Origin: Mycobacterium lepraemurium
Lineage (GTDB): Bacteria; Actinomycetota; Actinomycetes; Mycobacteriales; Mycobacteriaceae
Length of the DNA: 64,000 nucleotides
Direction of reading: 5' to 3'
NCBI GenBank assembly: GCA_002291465.1
Contig: CP021238.1
Coordinates: 2,604,001 to 2,668,000, forward strand
The position numbers were made by a program, and so were the translations under genes. This document shows positions 1 to 11,366 of this stretch, one piece after another (the stretch's first letter is position 1; each line of letters opens with the position of its first letter). Below the pieces are notes generated by a model. The model searched no databases and was not told where the DNA came from. It was given only the letters and a program-made list of their open reading frames with translations.

Positions 1-428
1 CCGTCGATAGCTATGTGGTGGCAGCAACCAAACAAATAGAATTCGTCGTGCCCTGTTTGGAAAAGCACGAATTTGAACATTTGGCCGTTCAACGGCATCG
101 GCGTGCGCTGAATGGCCGAAGACATCTCCCGCGCCTCGGCCACCGAGTCGGCGTGGTCGATCAGGTCGTGAAAGGCCAGCTCGACGTGCGGGTAGTCGAT
201 CGGCTTCTGCACCACCTGGCCGTCGACCTCGAAGAACGAGACGCGGCCGGGTTCGGCTTCGGCGACGGCCTGAGTGATGGCCTGCTCGAGCGCGTCGCGA
301 TGGACCTTGCCGTCGATCTTGACCAGCAGACCGAGCTGCCACTGGGTGCCGGCGAAACCGGTTTCCTGCGATAACCAGATATCAAGCTGCCCTCGCGTCA
401 GCGGAAACACCCGATCATCCCTCGCCAT
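1..428 (-). CDS. Non-ribosomal peptide synthetase, N-terminal condensation domain (partial)
   Basis: This is the first ~142 residues of a peptide synthetase that runs off the left edge. Reading from the ATG at 428, the protein begins MARDDRVFPLTRGQLDIW, typical of a condensation-domain start, and reaches the catalytic motif HHIAIDG (HHxxxDG) at the window edge. It sits 44 bp downstream of an MbtH-like gene and diverges from mmpS-mmpL4a-mmpL4b. That is the layout of mps1 in GPL loci of M. smegmatis and the M. avium complex. A condensation domain at the very N-terminus suggests acylation of the first amino acid, as expected for a lipopeptide. The family call is firm; the GPL assignment rests on context. 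Confidence 0.88.
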   Translation of the reverse strand, partial: MARDDRVFPLTRGQLDIWLSQETGFAGTQWQLGLLVKIDGKVHRDALEQAITQAVAEAEPGRVSFFEVDGQVVQKPIDYPHVELAFHDLIDHADSVAEAREMSSAIQRTPMPLNGQMFKFVLFQTGHDEFYLFGCCHHIAID

Positions 429-472
429 CGACTCCCCCAAGTCTCCACCCACCCGCCCCGTACCCCGGCAGG

Positions 473-703
473 TTACTGATCAAAACCCCGACCCGTTGCG
501 GGCTTGGCCCGCAGGCTCTTCGGCCGAATGTCGGGCCAGTGCTGCTCGACGTACTCCAAACACGCAGCGCGGTCCGCTTCCCCGTGTACCACCCTCCAGC
601 CAGCTGGAACATCAGCGAAGGCCGGCCACAAGCTGTGTTGCTCCTCGTCGTTCACCAGGACGAAAAAGCTGCCGTTGTCGTCGTCGAATGGATTGATGCT
701 CAC
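473..703 (-). CDS. mbtH: MbtH-like NRPS accessory protein
   Basis: A 76-residue protein that activates adenylation domains of its partner NRPS. It begins [20 protein letters not shown] and carries the family hallmarks: NPFDD, the conserved tryptophans in HSLWPAF and PAGW, and WPDIRPKSL near the end. The GTG start at 703 is chosen because it has a well-spaced GGAGAA ribosome site and matches the usual N-terminus; an upstream in-frame start would add 16 residues with no family resemblance. It is followed 44 bp later by the NRPS gene, with which it is probably co-transcribed. Confidence 0.93.
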   Translation of the reverse strand: MSINPFDDDNGSFFVLVNDEEQHSLWPAFADVPAGWRVVHGEADRAACLEYVEQHWPDIRPKSLRAKPATGRGFDQ

Positions 704-1413
704 AATTCTCCAGGATGCATAGCGGGCATGAGTGGAACAGGTCCAAACCATAGTTCAGGGCAACAGTGCCCGTCGGTGGTTTGGCCAAAGTTCCTGATGT
801 GACCTGCAAGGCTGTTGTCGCCATCGGGTGATCGGTGTGCGGTGGGGGCCCCGATGCCCCTTTATTCGCTGCAGCGACCTGCATCAATAGCGTTGACTGC
901 GAAATTTCGCTATTGGAGCAGGCACGTCCTTGCGGCCGATGAAGTTATTGTGCTTGTGGCTCACAGCCTAGCCGAAGTCGCGGGGGTCGGGAAAATCACC
1001 GCGAGGCGAACGCGCGACGCGTACCTGGCAGACTGCTGGCAACAAGCCCCGAGACGAACCGGGCGGTGACACGGCGCGAGTGGCTGTGCTTAGGTAAGTG
1101 GGCGACCTTGCGAAGGACATGTGTACGGAGCAGATTCGTCGCTTCAGCAAAATGCCGTTTGCGCACGCGATAGGCATTACGATCGCGTATCGCGTTGCCA
1201 AAGCAGTGATATGGACGTCAATGGCATGGTTTACTCATCAAGATCTGGTCACGCTCCCGGGGGGGCGGGGCTCGCATGAGGTGACGGATGCACGGCTAGT
1301 CTGCGACGGGCACCGCATCGCGGCACCGCAGTCTGGCGTGTCGCGACCGACGTGCAGTTGGATGTTCGGGCGACGGAAACGGCGCGGGCGTGGATACGGG
1401 TGAAGGGGGTGCA
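704..1413. promoter_or_regulatory. Divergent intergenic region between mbtH-NRPS and mmpS-mmpL
   Basis: About 700 bp without a convincing gene. It separates the minus-strand mbtH-NRPS operon from the plus-strand mmpS-mmpL4a-mmpL4b operon, so it must hold both promoters. I could not identify a specific operator or sigma site. Short open frames here show no family resemblance. Confidence 0.5.
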
Positions 1414-2016
1414 GTGGTCGAACCCGACGTACGGGCCCGGCCTGGCAACGCTTTCGCGGAAGGACAGGACGTTAGCCGATCGCCTCGCCGTCGACGTGGC
1501 TTCCTGGGGTTTGCTCGCCGGTCGTCGACTCGCCCCATACAGCAAAGTCGCCCCCGCAAGGGTGGCCGGAACCTGGGCACCACGTTCGTCGGGTTTTTGA
1601 AGCGGCTGTGGATCCCGCTGGTCATCGTGGCGGTGGTGGTTGCCGGCGGTTTGACAGTCTCGCGACTGCACGGGATTTTCGGTTCAGAGAAGCGCCCGTC
1701 GTACGCCGACACCAGACAGCAGGACACCAAACCGTTCAACCCCAAGCACGTGAAGTACGAGGTCTTCGGGCCGGCCGGCGCGATGGCCGACATCAGCTAT
1801 TTCGACGCCAATGGTGAGCCGCAGCACATCAACGGCGTCGAGCTGCCGTGGACGTTCGATATCTCGACGACGTTGCCGTCGATCGTGGGAAATGTGGTGG
1901 CACAGGGCAATAGCGATAGTCTCGGCTGCCGCATTCTGGTGGACGGCGTTGTCAAAACCGAGAGGATCTCGCACGAATTGAACGCATTCACCTACTGCGT
2001 GTTGACGGCCACATGA
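1414..2016 (+). CDS. mmpS4: MmpS family membrane protein (MmpS4-like)
   Basis: Small membrane partner of the MmpL transporters. The recognisable MmpS domain starts near 1597 with a single transmembrane helix ([18 protein letters not shown]) and continues through [26 protein letters not shown] and [15 protein letters not shown], all typical of the family. The start is uncertain. The GTG at 1414 has a GAAGGGGG ribosome site and gives 200 residues with an Arg/Pro-rich ~60-residue leader. A TTG at 1597 would give 139 residues, the usual MmpS length. Its stop overlaps the mmpL4a start by 4 bp (ATGA), implying translational coupling. In GPL producers MmpS4 is needed for GPL production and export. 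Confidence 0.88.
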   Translation: MVEPDVRARPGNAFAEGQDVSRSPRRRRGFLGFARRSSTRPIQQSRPRKGGRNLGTTFVGFLKRLWIPLVIVAVVVAGGLTVSRLHGIFGSEKRPSYADTRQQDTKPFNPKHVKYEVFGPAGAMADISYFDANGEPQHINGVELPWTFDISTTLPSIVGNVVAQGNSDSLGCRILVDGVVKTERISHELNAFTYCVLTAT

Positions 2017-4904
2017 GTACCCAGCAATTGGAGACCCAGCAGGCCGCGCGACCACGGGTGGCGCGGATCATTCACCGTTTGTCCGTTCCCATTATTTTGG
2101 GCTGGCTGGCGGTTGCGGTGCTGATCACCATCGGCGTTCCCTCGCTGGAGCAGGTTGAGGCCGAGCACGCGGTGTCGTTGAGTCCCATTGGGGCGCCGTC
2201 GTTCAAGGCGATGGAGCGCCTCGGCGAGGACTTCAAGGAAACCAACACCGGCGCGCTAGCCATGATCCTGCTGGAGGGCCAGCAGCAACTCGGCGACGAC
2301 GCGCACACCTACTACGACCGCCTGATTCGGCTGCTGGAAAACGACCACAAGCACGTGCAGCACGTGCAGAACTTCTGGGGTGATCCGCTCACCCGCGGCG
2401 CCGCGCAAAGCCAGGACAGCAAAGCCGCCTATGTTCAGGTGAACCTGAACGGCAATGCGGGCGCGGCCGCCGGTGACGAATCCGTGGCGGCAATTCGGAA
2501 GCTGGTCCATGATGCTTCTCCCCCGCCAGGTCTCAAGGTTTATGTCACCGGTCCCGCACCGATCGTCGCGGACATGAACATCGCGGGGCAAACGACGGTC
2601 ATGCTGGTGACGTTGGCCAGCCTGATCGTCATCTTCGTGACGCTGCTGCTGGTGTATCGATCGGTCATCACCGTCATTCTGCTGTTGCTGATCGTCGGCC
2701 TGGAATTGCAGATCGCGCGCGGAATGGTCGCACTGCTGGGCCATCTCGGGGTGGTCGGTCTCACCACGTTCGCGGTTAACCTGCTGGTGGCCGCCGTCAT
2801 CGCAACCGGCACCGACTACGGCATCTTCTTCGTCGGCCGATATCAGGAGGCACGGCAAGCGGGCAAGAGCCGGGAAGAGGCCTTCTACACCACGTTCAAC
2901 GGGGTGGCCAAGGTGGTGCTGGCCTCCGGCTTGACCATCGCCGGCGCGGTGCTGTGCCTGAGCTTCACCCGACTCCCCTACTTCCAGCCGCTCGGTATCC
3001 CGGTTGCGGTGGGCATCTCGATCGCGGTCCTGGTCGCGCTGACGCTCGGGCCGGCGCTGCTGGCCGCCGGGGCCCAGTTCGGCCTGTTCGAGCCGCGCCG
3101 GGCGGTCTCGGCCCGGCGGTGGCGGCGCATCGGCACCGCGATCGTGCGATGGCCGGCGCCGATTCTCATCGCCACCCTGGCGGTCTCGCTGGTCGGGTTG
3201 CTGGCGCTGCCGAATTACCGGCCCAGCTATGACGACCAGAAATTCATTCCGGACAGCATTCCGGCGAACGTGGGATTTGCGGCGGCGGCGCGGCATTTCC
3301 CCGGCCAGCGGATGCAGATACCGGAGATCCTGCTGGTCGAGACCGACCATGACCTGCGCAACCCGACGGACATGTTGGTGATCAACAAACTCGCCAAGGG
3401 TGTTCTTGCGGTCCCCGGCATCGCCACGGTGCAGACGGTCACCCGCCCCGAGGGAGTTCCGTTGCAGCACACGACGATTCCCTGGATCATCAGCATGGGT
3501 CAGGCCAGTCAGATGCAGAACATGACCTTCCAGAAGGACCGCATGAACGACATGCTCGTGCAGGCCAACGAGCTGGGCAAGATGATCGGCATCATGCAGC
3601 ACATACTGGACCTGATGCGCGAGCTCGTCGCCACGACGCACCACATGGTCAAGACGACGCACGAAATGCAGGACATCACTTCGGAATTGCGGGACCGGGT
3701 TTCGGATTTCGAGGACTTCTGGCGCCCCATTCGCAGCTACTTCTACTGGGAGAAGCACTGCTACGACATTCCGATCTGTTTCTCGCTGCGGTCCATCTTC
3801 GACGCGATCGACGGTGTTGACGAAACCAGCGACAAACTGGGCGATCTGGTGAAGAACCTCGATCAGTTGGATGCGCTGCTGCCGCAGCTGGTCATGCAGA
3901 CCCGGCCGATGATCGAGACCATGTCGAGCATGCGCACCATGATGCTGACCATGCACAGCACCATGTCCGGCGTCATGGGCCAAATGGATTCCAGCGCAAA
4001 GGATCCCAGCGCCATGGGGCAGGCTTTCGACGCCTCCCGCAACGACGACTCGTTCTACCTGCCGCCGGGCATCATCAACGGCTCGGAGTCGTTCAAACGG
4101 GTGGAGAAGGTGTTCATGTCGCCCGACGGCAGGGACGTCCGGCTGCTGATCTCGCAGCGGGGTGACCCCGACACACCCGAGGGCCTGTCCCGAGTGGAAC
4201 AGATCAAGACGGCGGCCGAAGAGGCGCTCAAGGGAACGCCGCTGGAGAATTCCAAGATCTATCTGACCGGCACCGCGGCGATCACCAAGGATTTGGTGGA
4301 GGGATCGAAATTCGATCTGTTGATCGCCGGCGTCTCCGCGCTCTGCCTGATCTTCATCATCATGCTGATCATGACGCGCAGCTTCATCGCGGCCATGGTG
4401 ATCGTGGGCACGGTGTTGCTGTCGCTGGGGGCGTCGTTCGGGCTGTCGGTGCTGGTGTGGCAGTACCTGCTGCACATGCAGCTGCACTGGACCGTGCTGT
4501 CCACTTCAGTGATCGTGCTGTTGGCGGTGGGTTCCGACTACAACCTGCTACTGGTGTCCCGGATGAAGGAGGAGCTGGCCGCCGGGATCCACACCGGCAT
4601 CATCCGCGCGATGGGCGGCACCGGGAAGGTGGTGACCAACGCGGGTCTGGTGTTCGCCTTCACCATGGGCGCGATGGTGGTCAGCGACCTGCGCAGCATC
4701 GGCCAGGTGGGCACGACGATCGGCCTGGGCCTGCTGTTCGACACGCTGATCGTGCGGGCATTCATGACGCCGTCGGTCGCCGCGTTGCTGGGCCGCTGGT
4801 TCTGGTGGCCGCAGCTGGTGCGTCCCCGCCCGGCCAGCACCATGCTGCGCCCGACCGGTCCTCGTCCGTTGGTGCGTTCACTGCTCCTGAAGCAGCCGCA
4901 ATAG
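2013..4904 (+). CDS. mmpL4a: MmpL family RND transporter (MmpL4a-like)
   Basis: A full-length 963-residue MmpL inner-membrane transporter driven by proton motive force. TM1 is near residues 22-45. The two Asp-Tyr pairs used for proton relay in MmpL proteins are present at D268-Y269 (GTDYGIFF) and D842-Y843 (GSDYNLLL). The second periplasmic loop, about residues 480-750, is long and helical (repeated QM/MM and heptad-like stretches), as in lipid-exporting MmpLs with an extended coiled-coil loop. It overlaps mmpS by 4 bp and is followed 58 bp later by a paralogue. This mmpS-mmpL-mmpL order is diagnostic of GPL loci, where the pair exports or helps assemble GPL. No disruption is seen. Confidence 0.94.
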   Translation: MSTQQLETQQAARPRVARIIHRLSVPIILGWLAVAVLITIGVPSLEQVEAEHAVSLSPIGAPSFKAMERLGEDFKETNTGALAMILLEGQQQLGDDAHTYYDRLIRLLENDHKHVQHVQNFWGDPLTRGAAQSQDSKAAYVQVNLNGNAGAAAGDESVAAIRKLVHDASPPPGLKVYVTGPAPIVADMNIAGQTTVMLVTLASLIVIFVTLLLVYRSVITVILLLLIVGLELQIARGMVALLGHLGVVGLTTFAVNLLVAAVIATGTDYGIFFVGRYQEARQAGKSREEAFYTTFNGVAKVVLASGLTIAGAVLCLSFTRLPYFQPLGIPVAVGISIAVLVALTLGPALLAAGAQFGLFEPRRAVSARRWRRIGTAIVRWPAPILIATLAVSLVGLLALPNYRPSYDDQKFIPDSIPANVGFAAAARHFPGQRMQIPEILLVETDHDLRNPTDMLVINKLAKGVLAVPGIATVQTVTRPEGVPLQHTTIPWIISMGQASQMQNMTFQKDRMNDMLVQANELGKMIGIMQHILDLMRELVATTHHMVKTTHEMQDITSELRDRVSDFEDFWRPIRSYFYWEKHCYDIPICFSLRSIFDAIDGVDETSDKLGDLVKNLDQLDALLPQLVMQTRPMIETMSSMRTMMLTMHSTMSGVMGQMDSSAKDPSAMGQAFDASRNDDSFYLPPGIINGSESFKRVEKVFMSPDGRDVRLLISQRGDPDTPEGLSRVEQIKTAAEEALKGTPLENSKIYLTGTAAITKDLVEGSKFDLLIAGVSALCLIFIIMLIMTRSFIAAMVIVGTVLLSLGASFGLSVLVWQYLLHMQLHWTVLSTSVIVLLAVGSDYNLLLVSRMKEELAAGIHTGIIRAMGGTGKVVTNAGLVFAFTMGAMVVSDLRSIGQVGTTIGLGLLFDTLIVRAFMTPSVAALLGRWFWWPQLVRPRPASTMLRPTGPRPLVRSLLLKQPQ

Positions 4905-4962
4905 GCGGCGCTTTCCACTTCAGGATGGAAACGGCAATCGTGGTGAACAACGTGAGGGCAGC

Positions 4963-7881
4963 ATGACTACCGAACGCGTCCGGCCTCCCGGGGCCTTTGC
5001 GCGGGTCATCCGCCGGCTGGCGGTGTTCATCATCCTCGGCTGGGTGGTGCTGACGCTGTTGGTGACGTTCGGCGTGCCCCGGCTGGAGGTCGTCGGTCAG
5101 CAGCATTCGGTGCCGTTGGCGCCGCAGGACGCGCCGGCGGTGCAGGCCATGCAGCGCATAGGCCGGGACTTCAAAGAGTCCGATTCGGACAGCTTCGCCA
5201 TGCTGGTGCTCGAGGGGCAGCAGCAGCTGGGCGATGACGCGCATGCCTATTACGACAAGCTGGTTCGTGAATTACGCAACGACACAAAGCATGTCGAGCA
5301 CGTGCAGGATCTTTGGGGAGATCGCCTCACCCAGGCGGGCGCGCAAAGCCCGGACGGCAAGGCCGTTTACGTCCAGTTGAATCTGGCCGGCAACCAGGGC
5401 ACCACGCTGGGTCAGGAATCGGTGGCGGCCGTCCGCGACGTGATCGCGCGGATACCACCGCCCCCCGGACTGAACGCCTACGTCACCGGGCCCGCGGCGC
5501 TGTTCTCTGATATGCAGCTCGCCGGTGACCGCTCAATCCTGAAGATGACCCTGATCGGCGCGCTGATCATTTTCATCGTGCTGCTGTTCGTCTACCACTC
5601 GGTGACCACCGTCGTGTTGCTGTTGCTCACGGTGGGCATCGAAGTCTTCGCCGCGCGGGGCGTGATCGCCTTCGTCGCCAACAACAATCTGATGCCGTTA
5701 TCGACGTTTGCCGTCAACCTGCTGGTGGCGCTGGCGATGGCGGCCGGAACTGACTATGCCATCTTCTTTTCCGGCCGTTATCAAGAGGCGCGTCAGGCCG
5801 GCGAGGACCGCACGACGGCGTACTTCACCACCTATCGCAGCGTCGCCCCGGTGGTGTTGGGTTCGGGCTTGACCATCGCCGGCGCGATGTTGTGCCTGAG
5901 CTTCACCCGGATGCCCATCTTCCAGACGATGGGCCTGCCATGCTCGGTGGGCATGCTCATCTCGGTGTTCATCGCCCTGACGCTGGTTCCGGCGGTGCTG
6001 ACGGTCGGCGGCGGCTTCGGTCTCTTCGATCCCAAGCGCGCCATCAGCTTCGGTCGGTGGTGCCGGATCGGCACGGCGATCGTCCGCTGGCCCGCGCCCA
6101 TCCTGACAGCCACCATCGCAGTCGCCCTGATCGGTCTGGTCACCCTGCCGGGCTACAAGACCAGTTACAACAACCGGCTGTACATGCCCGACAGCGTTCC
6201 GGCCAACGTCGGATACGCGGCCGCTGACCGGCATTTCACCCAGTCACGAATGATGCCCGAGCTCTTGATGATCGAGGCTGATCACGACATGCGTAACCCC
6301 GCCGATTTCCTGGTGCTGCATCGACTTGCCAAGGGAGTCTTCGGGGTTCACGGAATTTCTCGTGTGCAGGGCATCACCCGTCCCGAAGGCACGCCGATTC
6401 AGCACACGTCGATCCCGTTCCTGCTCAGGATGCAGCAGACCACCATGCATCAAGACATCCGGTACATGAAGGCTCGCATGGACGACATGCTCGTGCAGGC
6501 CGACTTGATGCGCAAGCAGATCGAGATCATGAAGCACCTCTACGAGCTGCAGAAGCGGCTCACCGACATCACGCACGACTCGATCCTCAAGACCAAGGAA
6601 ATGGCCACCGTCCTTTGGGAATTGCGGGACAAGATGTCGGATTTCGAGGACTTCTGGCGTCCGCTGCGCAGCTACTTCTATTGGGAGAAGCACTGCTACG
6701 ACATCCCGATCTGCTGGTCGTTGCGCAACATCTTCGAGGTGCTCGACGGGGTCGACACGCTCAGCGACAAGATGACGTACCTGCCGCAAGACCTCGATCA
6801 CATGGACCGGCTGATGCCGCAGCTGCTCGAGCAGTACCCGCCGATGATCGCGATGTCGGAGGACATGCTCAGGGTGATGCTGACCAACCACAGCACCATA
6901 TCCGGGATCATCGGCCAGATGGACAGCAACAGTAAGGACACCACCGCCATGGGCGAGGCGTTCGATGCGTCCAAGAATGACGACTCGTTCTATCTGCCGC
7001 CGGACATCTTCGACAACGCCGACTTCAAGAAGGCGATGAGCCAGTTCCTGTCGCACGACGGAAAGGCGGCCCGCTTCATCATTTCGCACCGGGGCGACCC
7101 GGCCACCTCGGAAGCCCTGAACCGCATCGACACGATCAGATCGGCGGCCGAGGAGGCGCTCAAGAACACTCCGCTGGAGAACACCAAGATCTACCTCGCC
7201 GGCACCGCGTCGACGTTCAAGGACTTCCGAGACGGATCCACCTACGACCTGTTCATCGCCGGCGTCGGTGCGCTGTGCCTGATCTTCATCATCATGCTGA
7301 TTCTGACCCGAAGCTTCATCGCCGCGCTGATCATCGTAGGTACGGTGACGCTGTCACTGGGCGCCTCGTTCGGGTTGTCGGTGCTGATCTGGCAGTACAT
7401 CTTCGGCATCCAGCTGTACTGGATGGTGCTGCCGATGTCGGTCATCGTCTTGCTGGCGGTGGGCTCGGACTACAACCTGCTGCTGGTGTCCCGGATGAAG
7501 GACGAAATCGCCGCCGGGATCAATACCGGGATCATTCGGGCGATGGGCGGCACCGGCAAGGTGGTGACCAACGCCGGTCTGGTGTTCGCCTTCACCATGG
7601 CCTCGATGGTGGTCAGCGACCTGCGCATCATCGGTCAGGTCGGTACCACCATCGGTCTGGGTCTGATGTTTGACACCTTGATCGTGCGCTCGTTCATGAC
7701 CCCCACCATCGCCGCGCTGCTCGGACGCTGGTTCTGGTGGCCGCAGCTGGTGCGGCGGCGGCCGGCCAGTCAGCTGCTTCGGTCCGAGGGAACCCGGCGG
7801 TCGGTGCGCGTGCTGCTGCACCAAAACGACGACGCGGACGCCGACACGGCCGAAATCCCGGTCCCCAGGCCGACCGCCTAG
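4963..7881 (+). CDS. mmpL4b: MmpL family RND transporter (MmpL4b-like)
   Basis: A 972-residue MmpL, clearly a tandem paralogue of the preceding gene over its whole length. The proton-relay pairs are at D264-Y265 (GTDYAIFF) and D836-Y837 (GSDYNLLL). It also carries the long helical periplasmic insert with the shared DFEDFWRP and [12 protein letters not shown] segments. The start ATG at 4963 follows GTGAGGGCAGC, and the N-terminus resembles mmpL4a. Downstream lie the drr genes. It is intact, in contrast to the drr cassette. Confidence 0.94.
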   Translation: MTTERVRPPGAFARVIRRLAVFIILGWVVLTLLVTFGVPRLEVVGQQHSVPLAPQDAPAVQAMQRIGRDFKESDSDSFAMLVLEGQQQLGDDAHAYYDKLVRELRNDTKHVEHVQDLWGDRLTQAGAQSPDGKAVYVQLNLAGNQGTTLGQESVAAVRDVIARIPPPPGLNAYVTGPAALFSDMQLAGDRSILKMTLIGALIIFIVLLFVYHSVTTVVLLLLTVGIEVFAARGVIAFVANNNLMPLSTFAVNLLVALAMAAGTDYAIFFSGRYQEARQAGEDRTTAYFTTYRSVAPVVLGSGLTIAGAMLCLSFTRMPIFQTMGLPCSVGMLISVFIALTLVPAVLTVGGGFGLFDPKRAISFGRWCRIGTAIVRWPAPILTATIAVALIGLVTLPGYKTSYNNRLYMPDSVPANVGYAAADRHFTQSRMMPELLMIEADHDMRNPADFLVLHRLAKGVFGVHGISRVQGITRPEGTPIQHTSIPFLLRMQQTTMHQDIRYMKARMDDMLVQADLMRKQIEIMKHLYELQKRLTDITHDSILKTKEMATVLWELRDKMSDFEDFWRPLRSYFYWEKHCYDIPICWSLRNIFEVLDGVDTLSDKMTYLPQDLDHMDRLMPQLLEQYPPMIAMSEDMLRVMLTNHSTISGIIGQMDSNSKDTTAMGEAFDASKNDDSFYLPPDIFDNADFKKAMSQFLSHDGKAARFIISHRGDPATSEALNRIDTIRSAAEEALKNTPLENTKIYLAGTASTFKDFRDGSTYDLFIAGVGALCLIFIIMLILTRSFIAALIIVGTVTLSLGASFGLSVLIWQYIFGIQLYWMVLPMSVIVLLAVGSDYNLLLVSRMKDEIAAGINTGIIRAMGGTGKVVTNAGLVFAFTMASMVVSDLRIIGQVGTTIGLGLMFDTLIVRSFMTPTIAALLGRWFWWPQLVRRRPASQLLRSEGTRRSVRVLLHQNDDADADTAEIPVPRPTA

Positions 7882-8105
7882 GTGGTCCTCGTCGCTTCAC
7901 CCGGCGTTGGCAGCAAAACGGTCGACGCGTTCGGCGAAAAGCGCAGCGAAAAGGATTGGACGTTAATGACTTTACCCAGGACATTCGGAACTCCCCCGCC
8001 GCGAACGGGTTTGGCGAGCGGGTCGGCAAAGGCCGGTGCCCTGCCCCGGATCGCTTTCCACCTATACCGCCGACACGGCGGTGCGCACCGTGAAATACTC
8101 CTACC

Positions 8106-9053
8106 GTGAGCGCACCGGCGATCGAGGTCGAAAGCCTCACAAAGAAATTCGGGAGAAGCACGCTCGCACTGGCCGGGTGGACTTCTCGGTTCCGGCCGGG
8201 ACGGTGTGCGGGCTGCTCCGCCACAACGGCGCGGGCAAAACCACCACGATCAACATCTTGTCTACGCTGATCCGCCCGACGTCAGGCCGGGCCAGCGTCG
8301 CCGGGCATGACGTCGTCCGCCGACCGGCGGAGGTACGCGCCAGCATTGGGATGGCCGGGCAGTTCACCGGACTGGACCCCATGCTGACCGGCCGGGAGAA
8401 CCTGGTGCTGTTCAGCAGGCTGCGCGGACTCAATCGGCGGCGGGCAAAGGCCCGCGCCGACGAACTGCTCGAACAGTTCAACCTGGTCGACGCCGCCGAC
8501 CGGCGGCTGGCAACCTACTCCGGGGGGCATGTTCCGCCGCGTCGATCTGGCCAGCGCCCTGGTGGTGCCGCCCAAGGTGCTCTTCCTCGATGAGCCGACC
8601 ACCGGGCTGGGCCCGCGCAGCCGCCGCGACGTGTGGGCCCTGGTGAGTTCGCTGCGGGTGCAGGGCATCACTGTGCTGCTGACCACCCAGTACCTGGAAG
8701 AGGCCGACGTACTGAGCGACTCGATCGTCGTCATCGATCACGGCCGGGTGATTGCCAGCGGCACCTCCGAGGAGCTCAAGCGGGCGGTGGGAACCAGCTA
8801 CTGCCAGGTGACCCCTGCCAACCCCGCCGACCTACCGCAGGTGGTGGCCGCGCTGACCGGGCTCGAAGGGATCGAGACCGACAGCGATACGAGTTCGGTG
8901 CCGGTGTTCGCCCCCGACGGGGTGGCCGCCCCGGTCGAGGTGTTCCGCCGAGTGGACGCGCTGGGGCTCGAGCTCGCCGACATCTCGCTGCGCAAGCCGT
9001 CGCTGGACGAAGCATTCCTGCACCTGACCGAACGGACCGTCGCGCGGTCATGA
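8106..9053 (+). pseudogene. drrA: drrA: ABC transporter ATPase, frameshifted
   Basis: Daunorubicin-resistance-type ABC ATPase, broken. Translation from the GTG at 8106 gives SAPAIEVESLTKKFGRSTLALAG; the frame is then lost at ~8175 (one base short) before DFSVPAGTVCGLL. The Walker A motif reads RHNGAGKTTT: its first glycine is replaced by arginine (codon 8219-8221). A second frameshift lies in a run of six G at 8522-8527, inside the signature motif YSGG. The third segment, VLFLDEPTTGL (Walker B) through LLTTQYLEEAD, is good. The C-terminal DrrA domain ends at 9053 and overlaps drrB by ATGA. In M. avium GPL loci drrABC sits next to the serovar-specific genes. Two indels plus a P-loop change argue for real loss. 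Confidence 0.87.
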
Positions 9054-9790
9054 GCGCCCTTGCCGCCCTGACCGAGCGTCCGCTGAAATCCGCGGCGCGC
9101 GACGGCGAGATGATCTTCGAGATACTCTCGCCCGCAGGGTATTTGGCGGGTTTCAGTGTGGCGTTGCACGGGTTGATCGACACCGGACGGATCAGCTATC
9201 CGCAGTACCTGCTGCCCGCGGTGGTCACCCAGTCGATGGTCTTCGTCGGGCTGATGACCGCGGACAGGGCAGCACGCGACCACCTGTTCGGCTTCGGTGA
9301 GCGGATACGGACCCTTCCAGTCCCCGCGGCGGCCACGGTGACCGCCCGCGTCGCGGCGACCCTGATGCGCGGTTCGTTCTGCCTGGTGATGGCGTTGGTG
9401 GCTGGCTATGTGCTCGGTTTCCGCTTGACAGGTGGGCTGGTCTATTCGGCGGCGTTCGTGTTCATCTCCTTGCTGCTGTGCCTGGCAGTGACGTTGGGCG
9501 CCGACACACTGGGATCGAGCGCGAAAAGTGTGCAGGGGGCCAGCCACCTGCTGTTTGTCCCGCAGCTGCTGCTGTTCATGCTGTCCACCGGGATCGCGCC
9601 CGAGCAGACCTTCCCCGGCTGGTTGCGCCCGTATGTCCGCGATCAGCCGGTGTCGCAGTTCGCCGAAACCCTGCGCGACCTGGCCGGCGGGCATGTGATC
9701 GTCGGCAACGTGGCGGCCACCCTGGCCTGGTGTGTGGGCGCGGTGCTGGTCTTCGGCGCCATGACACTGCGGATGCAGAGGCGCGGGTCT
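9050..9790 (+). pseudogene. drrB: drrB: ABC-2 type permease with lost stop codon
   Basis: Membrane permease of the Drr exporter, ~246 residues with six hydrophobic segments (for example GGLVYSAAFVFISLLLCLAV and VAATLAWCVGAVLVFGAMTL). The body is in one frame from the ATG at 9050. At 9785-9793 the sequence reads GGG TCT GAC. If an A is restored after 9789 it becomes GGG TCA TGA CG, giving a normal DrrB stop and an ATGA-coupled drrC start. As it stands, the frame runs on to 10063 and adds about 90 unrelated residues. The permease core could still fold, but its ATPase partner is broken. Confidence 0.78.
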
Positions 9791-10541
9791 GACGCGTCGG
9801 CTCGAGACGCAGGGATCGCTGCTGACCGAAAGCTGGGTGCAGGCGGCACGACTGCTGGTCCGGTGGCGGCGCGATCAAGCCGTTCTGATGGGGCCGCTGC
9901 TGCTGCCCGTCTTTTTATTGTTCTGCTATCAGGTCGTGCTGGGCGAGCAGGTGCACCGGGTGACCGGCGCCCAGAGCGTCTACGGCGTGGTGCCCATGTG
10001 CGCGGTGATATCCGCCCTCTTCGGGTCCCTCGGCAACTCGGTGGGCATCACCATGGACCGTGAGTCGCGCCTGCTCAGCCGCATGTGGGTGCTGCCGATT
10101 CACCGCGCGAGTGCGATCACCGGATGGGTGATGGCGGAGGTGGTGCGCGCGCTCATCGGCACCACCCTGATCACTGTGATCGGCCTGGCGATGGGCTTGC
10201 GTTTCACCCAGGGCTGGCCTGCGGCCCTGCTGTTCCTTTTGGTCCCGTCGATCGTGGTGACCGGTTTCACCGCGTTGGTGATGGCGATGGTGATCCGCAA
10301 CAACGGCCGCGCCGCGATGACCTGGCTGCTGGGCATGACTTTCGCCCTGGTGTTCGTCAACCCGGGCGCCACACCGATCAAACTCTTTCCGCACTGGGCG
10401 TAGCCGTTGATCCGCATGCAACCGGTCTCGCCCCCCATCGAGACGATGCGCGCACTGGCCCACGGCGGACCGATCGCCTGGCCGCTGGAAATGACGGTGG
10501 CAGTGTGGGGCTACCGGTTGGCCGCCGAGACCTGCGCATGA
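9789..10541 (+). pseudogene. drrC: drrC: ABC-2 type permease, start lost and premature stop
   Basis: Second Drr permease. The expected start (ATG ACG CGT CGG) is missing one A at 9789/9790, shared with the drrB stop; the next possible start is a GTG at 9837. The protein then reads QAARLLVRWRRDQAVLMGPL and several membrane helices. It meets a TAG at 10401-10403 after KLFPHWA, where family logic predicts CAG. The remaining frame continues to a natural TGA at 10541 with PVSPPIETMRALAHGGPIAW, a conserved DrrC tail. So at least two lesions affect this gene and all three drr genes are damaged. Confidence 0.83.
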
Positions 10542-10741
10542 CGGTTGCTATGCGACGGCCGCTGCTGAGTGACCTGTTTCGGATACTGGTTACGGCCAAA
10601 GCCGTTGTGAAGTTCTCTCTCTTCGCTCGGCGGTATCCCTACCGGGGCCATGGCCGGATGTTAAGGGCGCTGGGACCAGAGCTCGGGGCAACGATCACGT
10701 TAACCGGCCGTGGACACCGAGGTTTCCGCCGAAATAGCTGA
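10538..10741 (+). CDS. Short unrecognised open frame overlapping the drrC end
   Basis: A 67-codon frame whose ATG overlaps the drrC stop (ATGA at 10538-10541), in the style of coupled operon genes. It reads MTVAMRRPLLSDLFRILVTA and is basic with one weak hydrophobic stretch. No family is recognised. It ends inside the next gene's N-terminus. It may be the stub of a longer lost gene rather than a functional protein. Confidence 0.3.
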   Translation: MTVAMRRPLLSDLFRILVTAKAVVKFSLFARRYPYRGHGRMLRALGPELGATITLTGRGHRGFRRNS

Positions 10742-11366
10742 GGCGGGCAATGACACTCCGATGGCGCGCAAGTCGGTGAACCACTTGCCGAACTACGAAT
10801 CCCTAATCGACCCAACTAGGCGGATTCGGATGTTGGTGATCGGTAGCTTCTATGACAACTCGGTAGACAAGCGGCAGAAATCCCTGCATCCTGATTCGCT
10901 AATCGTTGGTATCGACGTTGACACCAAGTTGCTGAAGATCGCGGATTCACAAGGCATTCACGTTCGCATCGGCGGTGAGCAGGGCGATTTCTTCCTGAGT
11001 CGAGTGGCTGCCGAGTTCGGTCCGTTCGACATTATTCTCGACATTGGAACCCATACAAGTTCTCACATGGTGAACTGCTTTCGCTGTTTGTTCATGAATG
11101 CGCTGAGCGAAGGTGGGGCTTATATCGTCGAGCGAGTTGACTGCGACTATCGAAGATCCTACCGCGATAGCCGCGTTTCGTTCATGGATCTCATTACCGC
11201 GCTGGTCGATGCCATGCATAGCAACGCCATCGCTGCTGTGCCCAAATTCCGCGCCAGTAACCCAGGCAGCGTAGTCGAAGTTTCAGTGCCGGCAATTACG
11301 GAGGCCTTGGGCGGTATTGAGATCTGCGATTCCGTTGTCATTGTGCGACGCGCTGTCCAGGTTTGA
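10710..11366 (+). CDS. Putative sugar O-methyltransferase (TylE/MycE-like class I fold)
   Basis: A 218-residue SAM-dependent methyltransferase-like protein. The pattern LVIGSFYDNS (modified motif I), SLIVGIDVD, and then DIILDIGTHTSSHMVNCFRCLF...GGAYIVERVD resembles the D-x-G-x-H and GG-x-Y-x-VED blocks of demethylmacrocin-type sugar O-methyltransferases. Here VERVD replaces VED. It opens the AT-richer cassette and precedes the CDP-sugar genes. The N-terminus is shorter and less typical than in relatives, so truncation or a different start is possible. Its likely role is O-methylation of a GPL sugar, inferred from fold and context. Confidence 0.6.
   Translation: MDTEVSAEIAEAGNDTPMARKSVNHLPNYESLIDPTRRIRMLVIGSFYDNSVDKRQKSLHPDSLIVGIDVDTKLLKIADSQGIHVRIGGEQGDFFLSRVAAEFGPFDIILDIGTHTSSHMVNCFRCLFMNALSEGGAYIVERVDCDYRRSYRDSRVSFMDLITALVDAMHSNAIAAVPKFRASNPGSVVEVSVPAITEALGGIEICDSVVIVRRAVQV

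Noticed and set aside
2256..4487. Long minus-strand open frame of about 740 codons antisense to mmpL4a
   Set aside because: Composition is His/Arg/Gln-rich with no motif, and it mirrors a well-conserved MmpL on the other strand. It is a codon-bias shadow in high-GC DNA.
8633..10063. Single 476-codon frame through drrA-drrB-drrC
   Set aside because: Only the middle part (9050-9790) is DrrB. The flanks are out-of-frame readings of drrA and drrC caused by an indel.
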